From Pseudomonas trivialis (GTDB lineage Bacteria > Pseudomonadota > Gammaproteobacteria > Pseudomonadales > Pseudomonadaceae), in the NCBI RefSeq assembly GCF_001439805.1, contig NZ_JYLK01000004.1, forward strand, positions 1 through 64,000: DNA of 64,000 bases, written 5' to 3'. A model generated the notes under the pieces. That model saw only the letters and a program-made list of their open reading frames with translations. It did no database searches and was not told where the DNA came from. This document shows, one piece after another, positions 35,856 through 44,720 of the stretch. How positions within the stretch are numbered: the first letter of the stretch is position 1; every line of letters begins with the position of its first letter. The translations under genes and the position numbers were made by a program.

Positions 35856-36644
35856 ATGCCGCCTAAAGGACATGACAAGACCGTTCGGCGCAGCGTGCCC
35901 GGGCTTTCCAGCCTGCCGCGTCCGGTGTATGGGCGCACTGAATCCCTGCCCAACCGCGCCCTGACACGCCGGCACAGCCACCCATGGGTGCAATTGTCAT
36001 ACGCGATTTCCGGAGTATTGGAGATTCAGACCAGCGCAGGACGCTTCGTCGCCCCGCCGCAGCGCGCAGTGTGGATCCCGGCGGGCATCCCGCACCGGGT
36101 CTACAGCGCGCCGCACACCGAGATGCGCAGCCTGTACCTGGACTGCAGCGTGACCACCTGGGCGGTCGAGCGCTGCCATGTGCTGGAGGTGAGCCATTTG
36201 TTGCGTGAGTTGATTCGCAGCTTCAGTGTGTTACCGGTGGAGTACGACGAGGACGGACCCCAGGGGCGACTGGCCCAGGTGCTGCTGGATCAGTTGGCGG
36301 CAGCGCCGCAGGTGGACTTGATGCTGCCCCTGCCCCACGACCCGCGCTTGCGCCAGATCTACCGCAGCCTGAGCTTGCGTCCTGAACAGCAGACGACCCT
36401 GGGTGAGTGGAGCCGCAAACTGGCGGTGAGTGAGAAGACGCTCAGCCGGTTGTTTTTGGGGGATACCGGGTTGACCTTTCGCGCGTGGCGTCAGCGCTTG
36501 CGGCTGCTCAGTGCACTGCCCGCGCTGGAACAGGGTGAGCGGGTGACGGATGTGGCGTTGGGGTGTGGGTATGAATCGACGTCGGCGTTTATTAATGCGT
36601 TTCGGCAGCAGTTTGGGGGGACGCCTGGGGAGTTTTTTCGCTAG
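35856..36644 (+). CDS. AraC-family regulator with N-terminal cupin
   Basis: The 262-residue protein has a cupin-type sensor (RRHSHPWVQLSYAISGVLEI, then RAVWIPAGIPHRVYS) and a C-terminal AraC double HTH (TLGEWSRKLAVSEKTLSRLF, then DVALGCGYESTSAFINAFRQ, ending GGTPGEFFR). It resembles NimR/YeaM-type regulators that control an adjacent transporter. The gene is divergent from the BASS transporter, its likely target. The ligand is unknown. Confidence 0.87.
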   Translation: MPPKGHDKTVRRSVPGLSSLPRPVYGRTESLPNRALTRRHSHPWVQLSYAISGVLEIQTSAGRFVAPPQRAVWIPAGIPHRVYSAPHTEMRSLYLDCSVTTWAVERCHVLEVSHLLRELIRSFSVLPVEYDEDGPQGRLAQVLLDQLAAAPQVDLMLPLPHDPRLRQIYRSLSLRPEQQTTLGEWSRKLAVSEKTLSRLFLGDTGLTFRAWRQRLRLLSALPALEQGERVTDVALGCGYESTSAFINAFRQQFGGTPGEFFR

Positions 36645-36993
36645 CTGACTGGGTACATATCCGTTATTTGGGTAACGGCGGGTATTGGTTCCGCCCTTAC
36701 GGCGGGTCACTTTTGGAAAAGAGCCCCAAAAGTAACCAAAAGGGCTCTTGCCCCACCACTCGGCACCTCGCTTAGGCTCGGTGTGCCCGCACACAGACTT
36801 GAATCCGTGGGCCGCCGCAATGGGCCATCCATGGCCCAGTGCGGCTAACCCGGCGTCCTGCCGGGTTACCCACGGATTCAAGCCTGCGTGCGGCCAGCGT
36901 GGTTGACGGGGCGCTTGAGATCAAGATCAAAAGCCAAAGCCAAAGTAAAGCAGATCAAAAGCAGTGTGATATCCAACAGACAAATGGAGATCC

Positions 36994-37088
36994 AAATGTG
37001 GGAGGGGGCTTGCTCCCGATGGCAGTGGGTCAGCTACACATAAGCTGACTGACACTCAGCCATCGGGAGCAAGCCCCCTCCCACATTT
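36994..37088. repeat. REPIN: two perfect 30-base inverted arms
   Basis: The left arm 36994-37023 (AAATGTGGGAGGGGGCTTGC, then TCCCGATGGC) is repeated exactly in reverse complement at 37059-37088. The 35-base loop contains CAGCTACACATAAGCTGA, a smaller imperfect hairpin. It matches the GTGGGAGGGGGCTTGC class of mobile REPINs that depend on RAYT transposases; no RAYT gene is in this window. Confidence 0.9.
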
Positions 37089-37182
37089 TACGGCGTACGG
37101 CAGACAATTCCGGTCGGCTCTAAGGCCGCCGCGCTTTTGCTGTTGATCTGAAGCGCCCCGTCAAACACGCTGGCCGAACGCA

Positions 37183-37237
37183 GGCTTTGGAGCGTGGGTA
37201 ACCCGGCAGGACGCCGGGTTACCCACGCTCCAAAGCC
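37183..37237. repeat. Perfect 25-base palindrome inside the right arm
   Basis: Arms 37183-37207 and 37213-37237 (GGCTTTGGAGCGTGGGTAAC plus CCGGC, and its exact reverse complement) surround the loop AGGAC. The equivalent hairpin in the left arm (GAATCCGTGGG ... CCCACGGATTC) has a longer loop. It could form a strong cruciform or RNA stem. Confidence 0.85.
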
Positions 37238-37392
37238 GGAGTGAGGGCATGCCGAGCCTAGGCGAGGCACCGAGTGTTGGGGCAAGAGCCCTTTGGTTAC
37301 TTTGGGGCTTTTCCAAAGTGACCCGCCGTAAGGGCGGAACCCATATCAGCCATCCCCTAAATAACGGATATGCCCCCCCAACCCCAGGATTT

Positions 37393-38394
37393 TCAACCCC
37401 CCTCCCCCCCATAAGCCTCTTCAAAAAAGTAATCCTTCCAACTCCCCGCCTTGTGCTTCAACACCCCCAACGCCTGCAATTTCTCGGCATAGATATAGGT
37501 CCGCTGCGGCACGATGGTGAAATCAATCTCCGGGTCCTGCACGATTTTCTCCACCCGTTCCAGCGGCAACTTCGACTGCTCTATACGGAGATAAGCCTTG
37601 GCCGCCGCCGGTTTGTCCGCCTTGATAATCTGCTCGGCCTCAACCAGCGCTGCATAAAACGCCTTGTAGGTGCGGGGATTCTCATCGTGAAATTTCTGCG
37701 TGGTATAGAGCACGTTGAACGTGGCCGGCCCGCCCAGAATGTCGTACGAACTGAGCACCTTGTGCACCTTCGGATTCAACAACTCCTGATACTGGAACGG
37801 CGGGCTGGAGAAGTGCGCATTGATCTCCGATCCCCCGGCAATCAGCGCCGCCGTGGCGTCGGGGTGGGCCAGGCTGATGGAGATGTCATCGAACTTCTTG
37901 TAGTTGGCATCACCGAACTGCCGGGCCGTCTCGATCTGCAGGGTGCGCGACTGGAAACCCACGCCGGCGGCGGGCACGGCGATGCGGTCTTTCTCGGTAA
38001 AGTCCTTGAGTGTCTTCACGTCGGGGTTGTTGGTGAGCAGGTAGTTGGGCATTGAGCCCAGCGAAGCAATGGCTTTGACGTTCTGCTTGCCTTTGGTACG
38101 GTCCCACAGGGTGAGCATCGGCGGTACACCCGCCGAGACCACGTCCAGCGCGCCAGCGAGCAGCGATTCGTTCATGGCGGTGGCGCCGGAAATGCTGTTC
38201 CATTGCACCTGGATATCCAGGCCCTGTTCCTTGCCGTGCTTTTCGATCAGGTGCTGATCGCGCACGACGTCGAGGATCAGGTAGCCAATGCCAAATTGCT
38301 GGGCGATGCTGATTTTGCCTTCGGCTTGCGCGCCCACGCTGAGCAAGGCGCTCGCGACGGCCAGCAGGGTCAGGGAAGAACGCTTGAAAGTCAT
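37393..38394 (-). CDS. ABC transporter substrate-binding protein, nitrate/sulfonate/taurine (NMT1/SsuA) type, no adjacent permease
   Basis: The 333-residue periplasmic protein has a signal peptide (MTFKRSSLTLLAVASALLSV to GAQA). The NMT1-like fold shows in WNSISGATAMNESLLAGALD, VVSAGVPPMLTLWD and IAVPAAGVGFQSRTLQIE. Family members bind sulfonates, nitrate, pyrimidine precursors or similar small molecules. No permease or ATPase gene lies on either side, which is unusual; the partners may be elsewhere. It lies 15 bases from the end of the long inverted repeat. Confidence 0.87.
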   Translation of the reverse strand: MTFKRSSLTLLAVASALLSVGAQAEGKISIAQQFGIGYLILDVVRDQHLIEKHGKEQGLDIQVQWNSISGATAMNESLLAGALDVVSAGVPPMLTLWDRTKGKQNVKAIASLGSMPNYLLTNNPDVKTLKDFTEKDRIAVPAAGVGFQSRTLQIETARQFGDANYKKFDDISISLAHPDATAALIAGGSEINAHFSSPPFQYQELLNPKVHKVLSSYDILGGPATFNVLYTTQKFHDENPRTYKAFYAALVEAEQIIKADKPAAAKAYLRIEQSKLPLERVEKIVQDPEIDFTIVPQRTYIYAEKLQALGVLKHKAGSWKDYFFEEAYGGEGG

Positions 38395-38560
38395 GAAAGA
38401 TCTGCCGCGTCGTCGTAAAGATGACTGAGCCTAACCACGATTTTTAAGACTGGAAAAGAATATCGGGGTCTATTGTTATGCAAATAATCCCCAAACCAAC
38501 GCTCGGCTGTTATTGTGCCGCGCTTTGAAATACTGCCGCCGACCTGCGAGGAAATCGACG

Positions 38561-38989
38561 TTGAACACTGACGAAAAAATGACTGGGGACCTGTTCGAGG
38601 TGGATAAGCGTCTGTCACTCAAGAACGTGGTGGACTTCAACGCCTACCTGCGCAGCGCGTTCGGCGATGGCCCGTGCACCTGCGTGCGCTGCATTGCCGG
38701 TGGCGGTGACGAGAGCAGCTACGGGTTCCAGCACACCTTCACTTTTGACGCGAAACCCACCCACCGCCGCTTCGCCTCGACGGCGGGCAGTGATGTGCTG
38801 ATGGCGTTGAAGAAGGCATGGTTGTCCTACACCAAGGCCGAATTGCCGCTCAGCGGCGTGCTGGCCCTGGACACGGTAAAAGCGTTTGTCGAACCGCAAC
38901 TGCACAAGCGCGTGGCACCGCTGTTCCTGGCCAGCGGGTTGGTCAAGGATGTGGAAGGCGAGCTGCACCTCCAGCCTCAAGCGGCCTGA
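38561..38989 (+). CDS. Hypothetical protein with a CTCVRC motif
   Basis: I do not recognise a family for this 142-residue cytosolic protein. It begins MNTDEKMTGDLFEVDKRLS and contains GPCTCVRCIAGGGDESSYG, whose closely spaced cysteines could bind a metal or form a disulfide. The rest is helical with no membrane segment. The TTG at 38561 has a strong ribosome site (GAGGAAA, 8 bases away), whereas the ATG six codons later has none, so I prefer TTG. It is divergent from the orphan binding-protein gene and a hairpin terminator follows it. Confidence 0.7.
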   Translation: MNTDEKMTGDLFEVDKRLSLKNVVDFNAYLRSAFGDGPCTCVRCIAGGGDESSYGFQHTFTFDAKPTHRRFASTAGSDVLMALKKAWLSYTKAELPLSGVLALDTVKAFVEPQLHKRVAPLFLASGLVKDVEGELHLQPQAA

Positions 38990-39003
38990 AGCCAGCCTCT
39001 AAA

Positions 39004-39035
39004 AATGAGGGAGGGCGCAATCCCCCTCCCCCATT
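39004..39035. terminator. Bidirectional hairpin between convergent genes
   Basis: AATG-A-GGGAGGG pairs with CCCTCCC-C-CATT (11 pairs, one mismatch, loop of 8), in the 50 bases separating the hypothetical gene and the alcohol dehydrogenase gene. TAAAAA follows closely on the plus strand, which is TTTTTA leading into the stem for the minus strand. Confidence 0.6.
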
Positions 39036-39039
39036 CAGA

Positions 39040-40287
39040 CTAAAAACCCGGCACGCCCTGCACACGAAACTCCGGCGTCAACTCTTCTTCCAGCGGCTCC
39101 ACCAGCGGCCGATCATCGATCCCCGGCATCAGGATCACCTTGCGGCAATCCTCTTCGCCCTTGTCAAACAACTCGTACCCGCGCGCGGCCTGCTCCAGCG
39201 ACAGTCGGTGGGTAACGATCGCCTCGGGATTCAGGTGCCCCAGCTCAATGTGTTCAAGCAGCTCAGGCAAAAAGCGCTGCACATGGGTCTGGCCCATCTT
39301 GAACGTGAGGCCCTTGTCGAACGCATCGCCAAACATGAAGCCATGGATAAACCCGGCATACACCCCCGCCACGCTGACCACGCCACCACGGCGCACGGCC
39401 GCGATGCATTCGCGCAACGCCTTGCCGCTGCTGCCTTCGATCTTGAGCGTGGTGAGGATGGTTTCGGTGGTACTGCCCTTGGCCTCGAACCCCACCGCGT
39501 CCACCACGCCGTCGACGCCGCGCATGCCGGCGGTCTGACGGATGATGGTGTCGGCAGGATCGTCGTCCTCCTCGAAGTTGATCGGGATCACGCCGTACAT
39601 TTTCTGCGCGTAGGCCAGTCGGTATGGGTGGTCATCGACCATGAAGATCTGCTCGGCGCCCAGCATCTGCGCGCACGCCGCACTGAGCAGGCCCACCGGG
39701 CCCGCGCCGTAGATCGCCACGCTGGAGCCCTTGCCGATGCCCGCATTGGTCACGGCCTGCCAGGCGGTGGGCAGGATGTCCGAGAGAAACAGCACCTTCT
39801 CGTCCGACAGGGTGCCGGGCACCTTGAACGGTCCGGTGTTGGCCTTGGGCACCCGCACCAGTTCGGCCTGCCCGCCCGGCACACCGCCATACAGGCGGCT
39901 GTAGCCGAACAACGCGGCGCCCGGTGGAATCGCCTTTTTATTGAGGATCGCTCCACGGCCATCATTGGTGGTTTCGCAGGCGGCAAATTGCTGCAACTGG
40001 CAGAAGAAGCAATCACCACAGGCAATCACGAAGGGGATCACCACCCGGTCGCCGCGTTGCACTGCCGTCACTGCCGGGCCGGTTTCTTCGACGATGCCCA
40101 TGAACTCATGGCCGAAAATATCGCCGTGTTCCACCGTGGGGATCTTGCCTCGGTACAGGTGAAGGTCCGAACCGCAGATCGCGGTGGCCGTGACCCGCAG
40201 GATGATGTCGTCGGGTTGTTCAATGATGGGATCGGGGACGGTGTCCACCTGCACCTTATGGGCGCCTTGATAGGTCATGGCTCGCAT
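39040..40287 (-). CDS. Zinc-dependent alcohol dehydrogenase, formaldehyde-dehydrogenase-like
   Basis: The 415-residue medium-chain dehydrogenase has the catalytic zinc ligands in [11 protein letters not shown] and [10 protein letters not shown], the structural zinc loop [15 protein letters not shown] (spacing typical), and the Rossmann motif [11 protein letters not shown] followed by the acidic MVDDHPYR, which favours NAD. The insert and length match the glutathione-independent formaldehyde dehydrogenase-like group, but substrate varies. AAGGAGA precedes the ATG. The gene is 44 bases downstream of the methyltransferase gene, so it may belong to the same transcription unit as the methyltransferase/diiron cassette. 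Confidence 0.87.
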   Translation of the reverse strand: MRAMTYQGAHKVQVDTVPDPIIEQPDDIILRVTATAICGSDLHLYRGKIPTVEHGDIFGHEFMGIVEETGPAVTAVQRGDRVVIPFVIACGDCFFCQLQQFAACETTNDGRGAILNKKAIPPGAALFGYSRLYGGVPGGQAELVRVPKANTGPFKVPGTLSDEKVLFLSDILPTAWQAVTNAGIGKGSSVAIYGAGPVGLLSAACAQMLGAEQIFMVDDHPYRLAYAQKMYGVIPINFEEDDDPADTIIRQTAGMRGVDGVVDAVGFEAKGSTTETILTTLKIEGSSGKALRECIAAVRRGGVVSVAGVYAGFIHGFMFGDAFDKGLTFKMGQTHVQRFLPELLEHIELGHLNPEAIVTHRLSLEQAARGYELFDKGEEDCRKVILMPGIDDRPLVEPLEEELTPEFRVQGVPGF

Positions 40288-40331
40288 GGGTTGCTCTCCT
40301 TTGAGTTGACTGCCTCTGAATTAACAGCCCG

Positions 40332-41276
40332 TCACCGCAAACGGGTCACGGTGAGGGTGACCACGGCGATCCGCTCCACGCGTTCATAGCCCGGTTTATC
40401 GAGTTCTTCGCCGAACACGTCGGGGTCCAGTTCGCGGTAGGTCCAGCCGAACGCATCGTTGCCCAGCAATGGCCGCGCGGCCTCCAGGAACGGGTCGGTG
40501 CCGGCCACCATCGCCACGCCGGTGTAGAGCACCAGGCTGCCGCCCAGGGACAGGCGTTGCAGCGCCTGCTCAAGGATGCGCAGCGACAACTGTTCGCCCA
40601 GCGCACCGCCGCCGTGGCGATAGGCGCGCTGGCCGTCGTCGTTCATATAGGGCGGGTTGGCGACGATCAGGTCGAAGGTGCCCTCCACGCTTGCCAGGAT
40701 GTCGCTCTGGTACACGCTGACATTATTCAGCCCGGCCAACTCGGCATTCACCGCCGTCATGCGCAGGGCCTGGGGATTGATATCCACTGCCAGCACCTCG
40801 GCGTCATGCCGTGCCTGGGCGACCACCAACGCACCGACACCGGCGCCACAGCCAATGTCCACCGCCCGCCGCAACGGTTCGAAGCGCTGTTGCAGATGAG
40901 CGTCGATCACTTGGGCGAAGCGATAGCTGTCGGGGCCAAAAAACACCGCGTCAGCCTGGGTGGTGGGGTACGGCGAATGGGCAAACAGCAGCTCACCCAA
41001 GCTCGACCAGCGCACCGTGCTGCGCCACATTGCGTCGTGTTTTTCGATCACACCGGCCTGGCACAACTCGTCGCGAAAGGCGTCCGGCATCAGGTCGCTG
41101 TCGAACGGCATCGACCAGCCGAACACATCGCGCAGGTTCATCGCCAGCGGCGTGGCCAGGCGTTTGAACACACGCTCGTGGGTCAGAGGCGTCGGTGTAA
41201 TGAAGCGATAGCCGCTTTCCTTCAGGCCCCGCCCCAGGTTGAGCAAGGCGCGATCGGCCAGTTGTTGTGCAGACAT
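40332..41276 (-). CDS. Class I SAM-dependent methyltransferase with NPPY motif
   Basis: The 314-residue protein has a helical N-terminal domain of about 130 residues and a Rossmann methyltransferase domain: motif I VDIGCGAGVGAL, the acidic VLAVDINPQAL and motif IV DLIVANPPYMND. NPPY is the mark of enzymes that methylate planar amide or amino nitrogen (glutamine, adenine, guanine), as in PrmC/RlmG-like proteins. The N-terminal domain does not look like PrmC, so I do not name it. Its ribosome site GAGGAAG overlaps the stop of the diiron-protein gene 12 bases upstream, so the two are translationally linked. Confidence 0.8.
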   Translation of the reverse strand: MSAQQLADRALLNLGRGLKESGYRFITPTPLTHERVFKRLATPLAMNLRDVFGWSMPFDSDLMPDAFRDELCQAGVIEKHDAMWRSTVRWSSLGELLFAHSPYPTTQADAVFFGPDSYRFAQVIDAHLQQRFEPLRRAVDIGCGAGVGALVVAQARHDAEVLAVDINPQALRMTAVNAELAGLNNVSVYQSDILASVEGTFDLIVANPPYMNDDGQRAYRHGGGALGEQLSLRILEQALQRLSLGGSLVLYTGVAMVAGTDPFLEAARPLLGNDAFGWTYRELDPDVFGEELDKPGYERVERIAVVTLTVTRLR

Positions 41277-41288
41277 AAGCAGGCTTCC

Positions 41289-42668
41289 TCAGCGCAGGCG
41301 CGCGCGTAACTGGATAAAACGGCGAGTGGCATACAGGCCCACCGGCAGGCAATGGCGCCGCGCGGTCATCCATGGGATCAGGGTGTTGATCTGCTGCTCG
41401 TCGGGCAGTTGCCACAGCGATTCCACCAGGGCCTGGGTGTCCGGGTCAGCCGGACGGTGCTGCTCGCGGGACACGGGGCTGCCGCGCCCCGGCCGCACCG
41501 GTGGCACCCGTTGCGGGCTGACCCAACTGCCGGCAATCCAATCGTGCAGCACTTGTTTTTCATAGCCGCTGAAAGCCCCGAACATCGCCGCGCCAGCGCC
41601 TTCGATCAGTTGCCAGAAGCGGCTTTCAGACGGGTCCTGATTGCGCTTGATCCAGCCTTTGTCCTCCAATGCGGTGAGGAAGTCGCCGATCTGACCCGGC
41701 TTGGCCAGCCACTGATTAACGGTCTTGCCCTCGAAGCGGCAGTAATCCGAATGCATGTGCTGGCCGAAGCTGCGCTTGCGCTCCAGCATGGCCACCACCT
41801 CATCCTGCAGGTTGAAGCCTTCGATCACGGCGGTGGTGCCCGCGCCGAGGTCGTTGAGGCGATAGCCCTGAGCCACGCGTCGATAGAATTCGTCCCTGCC
41901 CTCGCCCAGCGGCAACAGGCTCAACACCGACTGCGCCGCCTTGCAGGCATGGCCGCTGCCGGCGTTGTCGATGGTGACGTGCAGGGTGAAGTAATACGGG
42001 TCGATGCCCAGTTCGCTCAGCTCATAGGAGGTGATCAACAAGTGCAGAGGCAACTGCTCGTAGCCGAGGTTATAGCCGATGATTTCCGGTAGAAACTGCT
42101 CGGCACTCAGGCCCAGGGCCAATTGCAGGGCACCTTGCAGGTAATGCTCGTCCTCGACCCCGGCCTCGCTGTCGGCATCGTGGTCGCTGAGCAACTTGCG
42201 GTAGATCACCACATGGTTCTGCGCGGCTTCGCCGTCGCCCAATTCTTCCAGGTAGGTGGTGAGCAGGCCGTCGAAGCGCTGATCCTGCCAGTAGCGCAGC
42301 AGCCCGTAGAGCCAGGCGCCGTCCACGTATTTGGTCGGCGCCACGCGCTGCAGTACGTAGAGCGCGTGGGCCTTGTTCTGAAAGTAACGACGTGGCCGGC
42401 CCTGCTGGCGCTGTTCAAGGTACTCGGCGTATTGCCCGGCCACGGCGGTGCAGCGTTGCTCGACCCAGGCGGGCAGTTGCTCAGGGGTATCGGGCAATTC
42501 GCTGGCGGCGTGTTGCACCTGCGCCAGCTGGTTTTGCAAAAATTCATGGGCCAGCTCGCGGGCATTGGGCGCCTCGTTGTAGAGCTGTTGGTAAACCCGC
42601 TGATAGTGGCCGTGGTTTGAGTGATGTACAGAGGCCGGCTGGCCCGACAGCGCCGTTAACAGGGTCAT
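41289..42668 (-). CDS. Haem-oxygenase-like diiron protein (iron-containing redox enzyme family)
   Basis: The 459-residue protein of the HDO/Haem_oxygenas_2 class has candidate metal ligands in two groups: YLEELGDGEAAQNHVVIYRK (glutamate and histidine, about residues 142-152), then YELSELGIDPYYFTLHVTID followed by NAGSGHA (glutamate, aspartate, histidine, aspartate, histidine). Relatives include UndA, SznF, BesC and CADD, which use O2 and a diiron site to oxidise small molecules. The extra C-terminal region of about 150 residues is not explained. I start at ATG 42668 (MTLLTALSGQP); the longer frame is not family-like. The substrate is unknown; a methyltransferase follows after 12 bases. Confidence 0.8.
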   Translation of the reverse strand: MTLLTALSGQPASVHHSNHGHYQRVYQQLYNEAPNARELAHEFLQNQLAQVQHAASELPDTPEQLPAWVEQRCTAVAGQYAEYLEQRQQGRPRRYFQNKAHALYVLQRVAPTKYVDGAWLYGLLRYWQDQRFDGLLTTYLEELGDGEAAQNHVVIYRKLLSDHDADSEAGVEDEHYLQGALQLALGLSAEQFLPEIIGYNLGYEQLPLHLLITSYELSELGIDPYYFTLHVTIDNAGSGHACKAAQSVLSLLPLGEGRDEFYRRVAQGYRLNDLGAGTTAVIEGFNLQDEVVAMLERKRSFGQHMHSDYCRFEGKTVNQWLAKPGQIGDFLTALEDKGWIKRNQDPSESRFWQLIEGAGAAMFGAFSGYEKQVLHDWIAGSWVSPQRVPPVRPGRGSPVSREQHRPADPDTQALVESLWQLPDEQQINTLIPWMTARRHCLPVGLYATRRFIQLRARLR

Positions 42669-42867
42669 GATGGCAGTTCCCGCAAAGTCCGATGCAATCT
42701 GGCCTTCAACCGTGAAGACCCCAAACGGGCGCGCGTTAGCAGGCGCCTCTACAGTGCAGAGCGTCGGGCGGTGCGGAAAATTCAATCGGGGTTGGGACGC
42801 TGGGGATCAGCGGTCGATGGGCGCAATAGCAAGGGGCACCCAGATACCTGTGGCAAGCCTGCTCGCC

Positions 42868-42931
42868 ACAACAGACCTGCTTTACAACAGACCTGCTTTA
42901 CAACAGGTCTGCTTTACAACAGGTCTGCTTG
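42868..42931. repeat. Tandem repeat, four 16-base units
   Basis: ACAACAGACCTGCTTT occurs twice and then ACAACAGGTCTGCTTT twice (the last unit loses its final base to G). It follows a REP-like GGCAAGCCTGCTCGCC at 42852, from whose end the unit seems to derive (CACAACAGACCTGC). It lies 15 bases after the end of the ABC binding-protein gene (minus strand) in a 277-base gap with no other feature. Confidence 0.9.
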
Positions 42932-42945
42932 CCGGTTCGGCATCT

Positions 42946-44688
42946 TTATTTGCGCGCCGCCTCCCACTGCTTGAGCAGGTCGTTGTAGTTCACGGTTTCG
43001 CCTTTGGGTTTTTCGTTGGCCAGTTTCGGCTTCGGGGCGCCCGGTTGGTCGAACCAGTATTGCGCGTCGCGCTCAGGGTTCATTTTCGGGCCGCACACCG
43101 GTTGCACCTTGGAGCGCTCCAGACGCGTCATGATCGCATCCTGCTCCCTGGCCAGGTTGTCCAGCGCCTGTTGCGGGGTTTTCTCGCCGCTGGCAGCGGC
43201 GGCGATGTTGCTCCACCACAACTGCGCCAAGCGTGGGTAGTCGGGCACGTTGGTGCCGGTCGGCGACCACTCGGTGCGCGCCGGGCTGCGGTAGAACTCC
43301 ACCAGCCCACCCAGTTTCGGCGCCATGTCGGTCATGGCCTGGGAGTTGATGTCGGACTCACGAATCGGCGTCAGGCCGACGATGGTTTTCTTCAGCGACA
43401 TGGTTTTCGAGGTCACGAACTGCGCGTACAGCCAGGCCGCAAGTTTCTGTTTCTCCGGGGTGGATTTGAGGAAGGTCCAGGAGCCCACGTCCTGATAGCC
43501 CTTCTTCATGCCCTTTTCCCAGTACGGTCCGACCGGCGACGGCGCCATGCGCCATTTCGGTGTGCCGTCGGCATTCACCACCGGCAGGCCCGGCTTGACC
43601 ATGTCGGCGGTAAACGCGGTGTACCAGAAGATCTGCTGGGCGATATTGCCCTGGGACGGCACCGGACCGGATTCGGAGAAGGTCATGCCCGCCGCTTCCG
43701 GTGGCGCATAGGCTTTCATCCAGTCCACGTATTTCTGCGTGGCGAAGACGGCGGCCGGGCCATTGGTGTCGCCGCCACGGGTGACGCTGGAGCCCACCGG
43801 GTGGCAGTCCTCCACGCGAATGCCCCACTCGTCCACCGGGAGGCCGTTGGGCAGTCCCTTGTCGCCGCCGCCGGCCATGGAGAACCAGGCATCGGTGAAG
43901 CGCCAGCCCAGGGACGGGTCTTTCTTGCCGTAGTCCATGTGCCCGTAGACGCGCTTGCCGTCGATTTCCTTGACGTCTTCGCTGAAGAACTTGGCAATGT
44001 CTTCATAGGCCGACCAGTTCACCGGCACGCCGAGGTCGTAGCCGTATTTTTCCTTGAACTTGGCTTTCAGCTCAGGCCGCTCGAACCAGTCGGCGCGGAA
44101 CCAGTAGAGGTTGGCGAACTGCTGGTCGGGCAACTGGTAAATCTTGCCGTCCGGTGCGGTGGTGAAGGACAGGCCGATGAAGTCCTTGAGGTCCAGCGTC
44201 GGCGAGGTGAAATCCTTGCCTTCGTTGGCCATCAGGTCGGTGATCGATTCGGTCTTGCCATAGCGAAAGTGCGTACCGATCAAGTCGGAATCGTTGACCC
44301 AGCCGTCATAGATGTTCTTGTCGGACTGCATCTGGGTTTGCAGTTTTTCCACCACGTCGCCTTCCTGCAGCAGGTCGTGGGTCAGCTTGATGCCGGTGAT
44401 TTCGCTGAAGGCCTTGGCCAGTACCTTGGATTCATACTCGTGGGTGGTGAGGGTTTCCGACACCACGTTGATCTTCATCCCACGGAACGGTTCGGCGGCC
44501 TTGATAAACCACTTCAATTCCTCCAACTGCTGTTCGGCCGTGAGGGTGGAGGGTTTGAACTCGCTGCCGATCCATTTTTTCGCGGCATCTTCGTACGCAT
44601 CGGCCCAGGCCGACGCGCTCAAACCGCTGAGGGCCAGTACGGCAGCCAATGAAATGCTATGTCGCAGCTTATTGTTGTTATTCAACAT
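42946..44688 (-). CDS. ABC transporter substrate-binding protein, GlpV-like
   Basis: The 580-residue periplasmic protein has a signal peptide (LRHSISLAAVLALSGLSASA). It is long for a carbohydrate binding protein, as is GlpV of the rhizobial glycerol importer GlpSTPQUV, which it resembles in ETLTTHEYESKVLAKAFSEI and GKIYQLPDQQFANLYWFRAD. It would capture glycerol or a related polyol for the permeases encoded upstream. AGGAGG precedes the ATG. Glycerol uptake in pseudomonads is normally by GlpF, so the substrate here may differ. The gene ends the six-gene operon. Confidence 0.85.
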   Translation of the reverse strand: MLNNNNKLRHSISLAAVLALSGLSASAWADAYEDAAKKWIGSEFKPSTLTAEQQLEELKWFIKAAEPFRGMKINVVSETLTTHEYESKVLAKAFSEITGIKLTHDLLQEGDVVEKLQTQMQSDKNIYDGWVNDSDLIGTHFRYGKTESITDLMANEGKDFTSPTLDLKDFIGLSFTTAPDGKIYQLPDQQFANLYWFRADWFERPELKAKFKEKYGYDLGVPVNWSAYEDIAKFFSEDVKEIDGKRVYGHMDYGKKDPSLGWRFTDAWFSMAGGGDKGLPNGLPVDEWGIRVEDCHPVGSSVTRGGDTNGPAAVFATQKYVDWMKAYAPPEAAGMTFSESGPVPSQGNIAQQIFWYTAFTADMVKPGLPVVNADGTPKWRMAPSPVGPYWEKGMKKGYQDVGSWTFLKSTPEKQKLAAWLYAQFVTSKTMSLKKTIVGLTPIRESDINSQAMTDMAPKLGGLVEFYRSPARTEWSPTGTNVPDYPRLAQLWWSNIAAAASGEKTPQQALDNLAREQDAIMTRLERSKVQPVCGPKMNPERDAQYWFDQPGAPKPKLANEKPKGETVNYNDLLKQWEAARK

Positions 44689-44720
44689 AGAGACCTCCTG
44701 GTTGTTTTTTCACAAGGGCA

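Larger units (their letters stand above)
36655..37377. repeat. Long nested inverted repeat (arms about 235-270 bases)
   Basis: The left arm (about 36655-36925) and right arm (about 37143-37377) are inverted copies of one element. Shared blocks include the GGCGGGTCACTTT stretch, AAGGGCTCTTGCCCCA, CCTAGGCTCGG-like and GACGGGGCGCTT segments, with indels. The roughly 215-base centre holds a separate REPIN. Each arm contains its own palindrome around ACCCGGC. No ORF in the 748-base gap between the AraC-type gene and the next gene looks real. The unit sits between convergent genes and resembles the large dispersed intergenic repeats of fluorescens-group genomes. Confidence 0.85.

Noticed and set aside
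36645..37392. Short open frames within the large inverted repeat (for example 36839-37048, 37161-37424)
   Set aside because: They lie inside repeat arms, are broken by palindromes and have no family features or ribosome sites.
42868..42931. CRISPR array
   Set aside because: The units are contiguous 16-base tandem copies with no unique spacers, and no cas gene is present.
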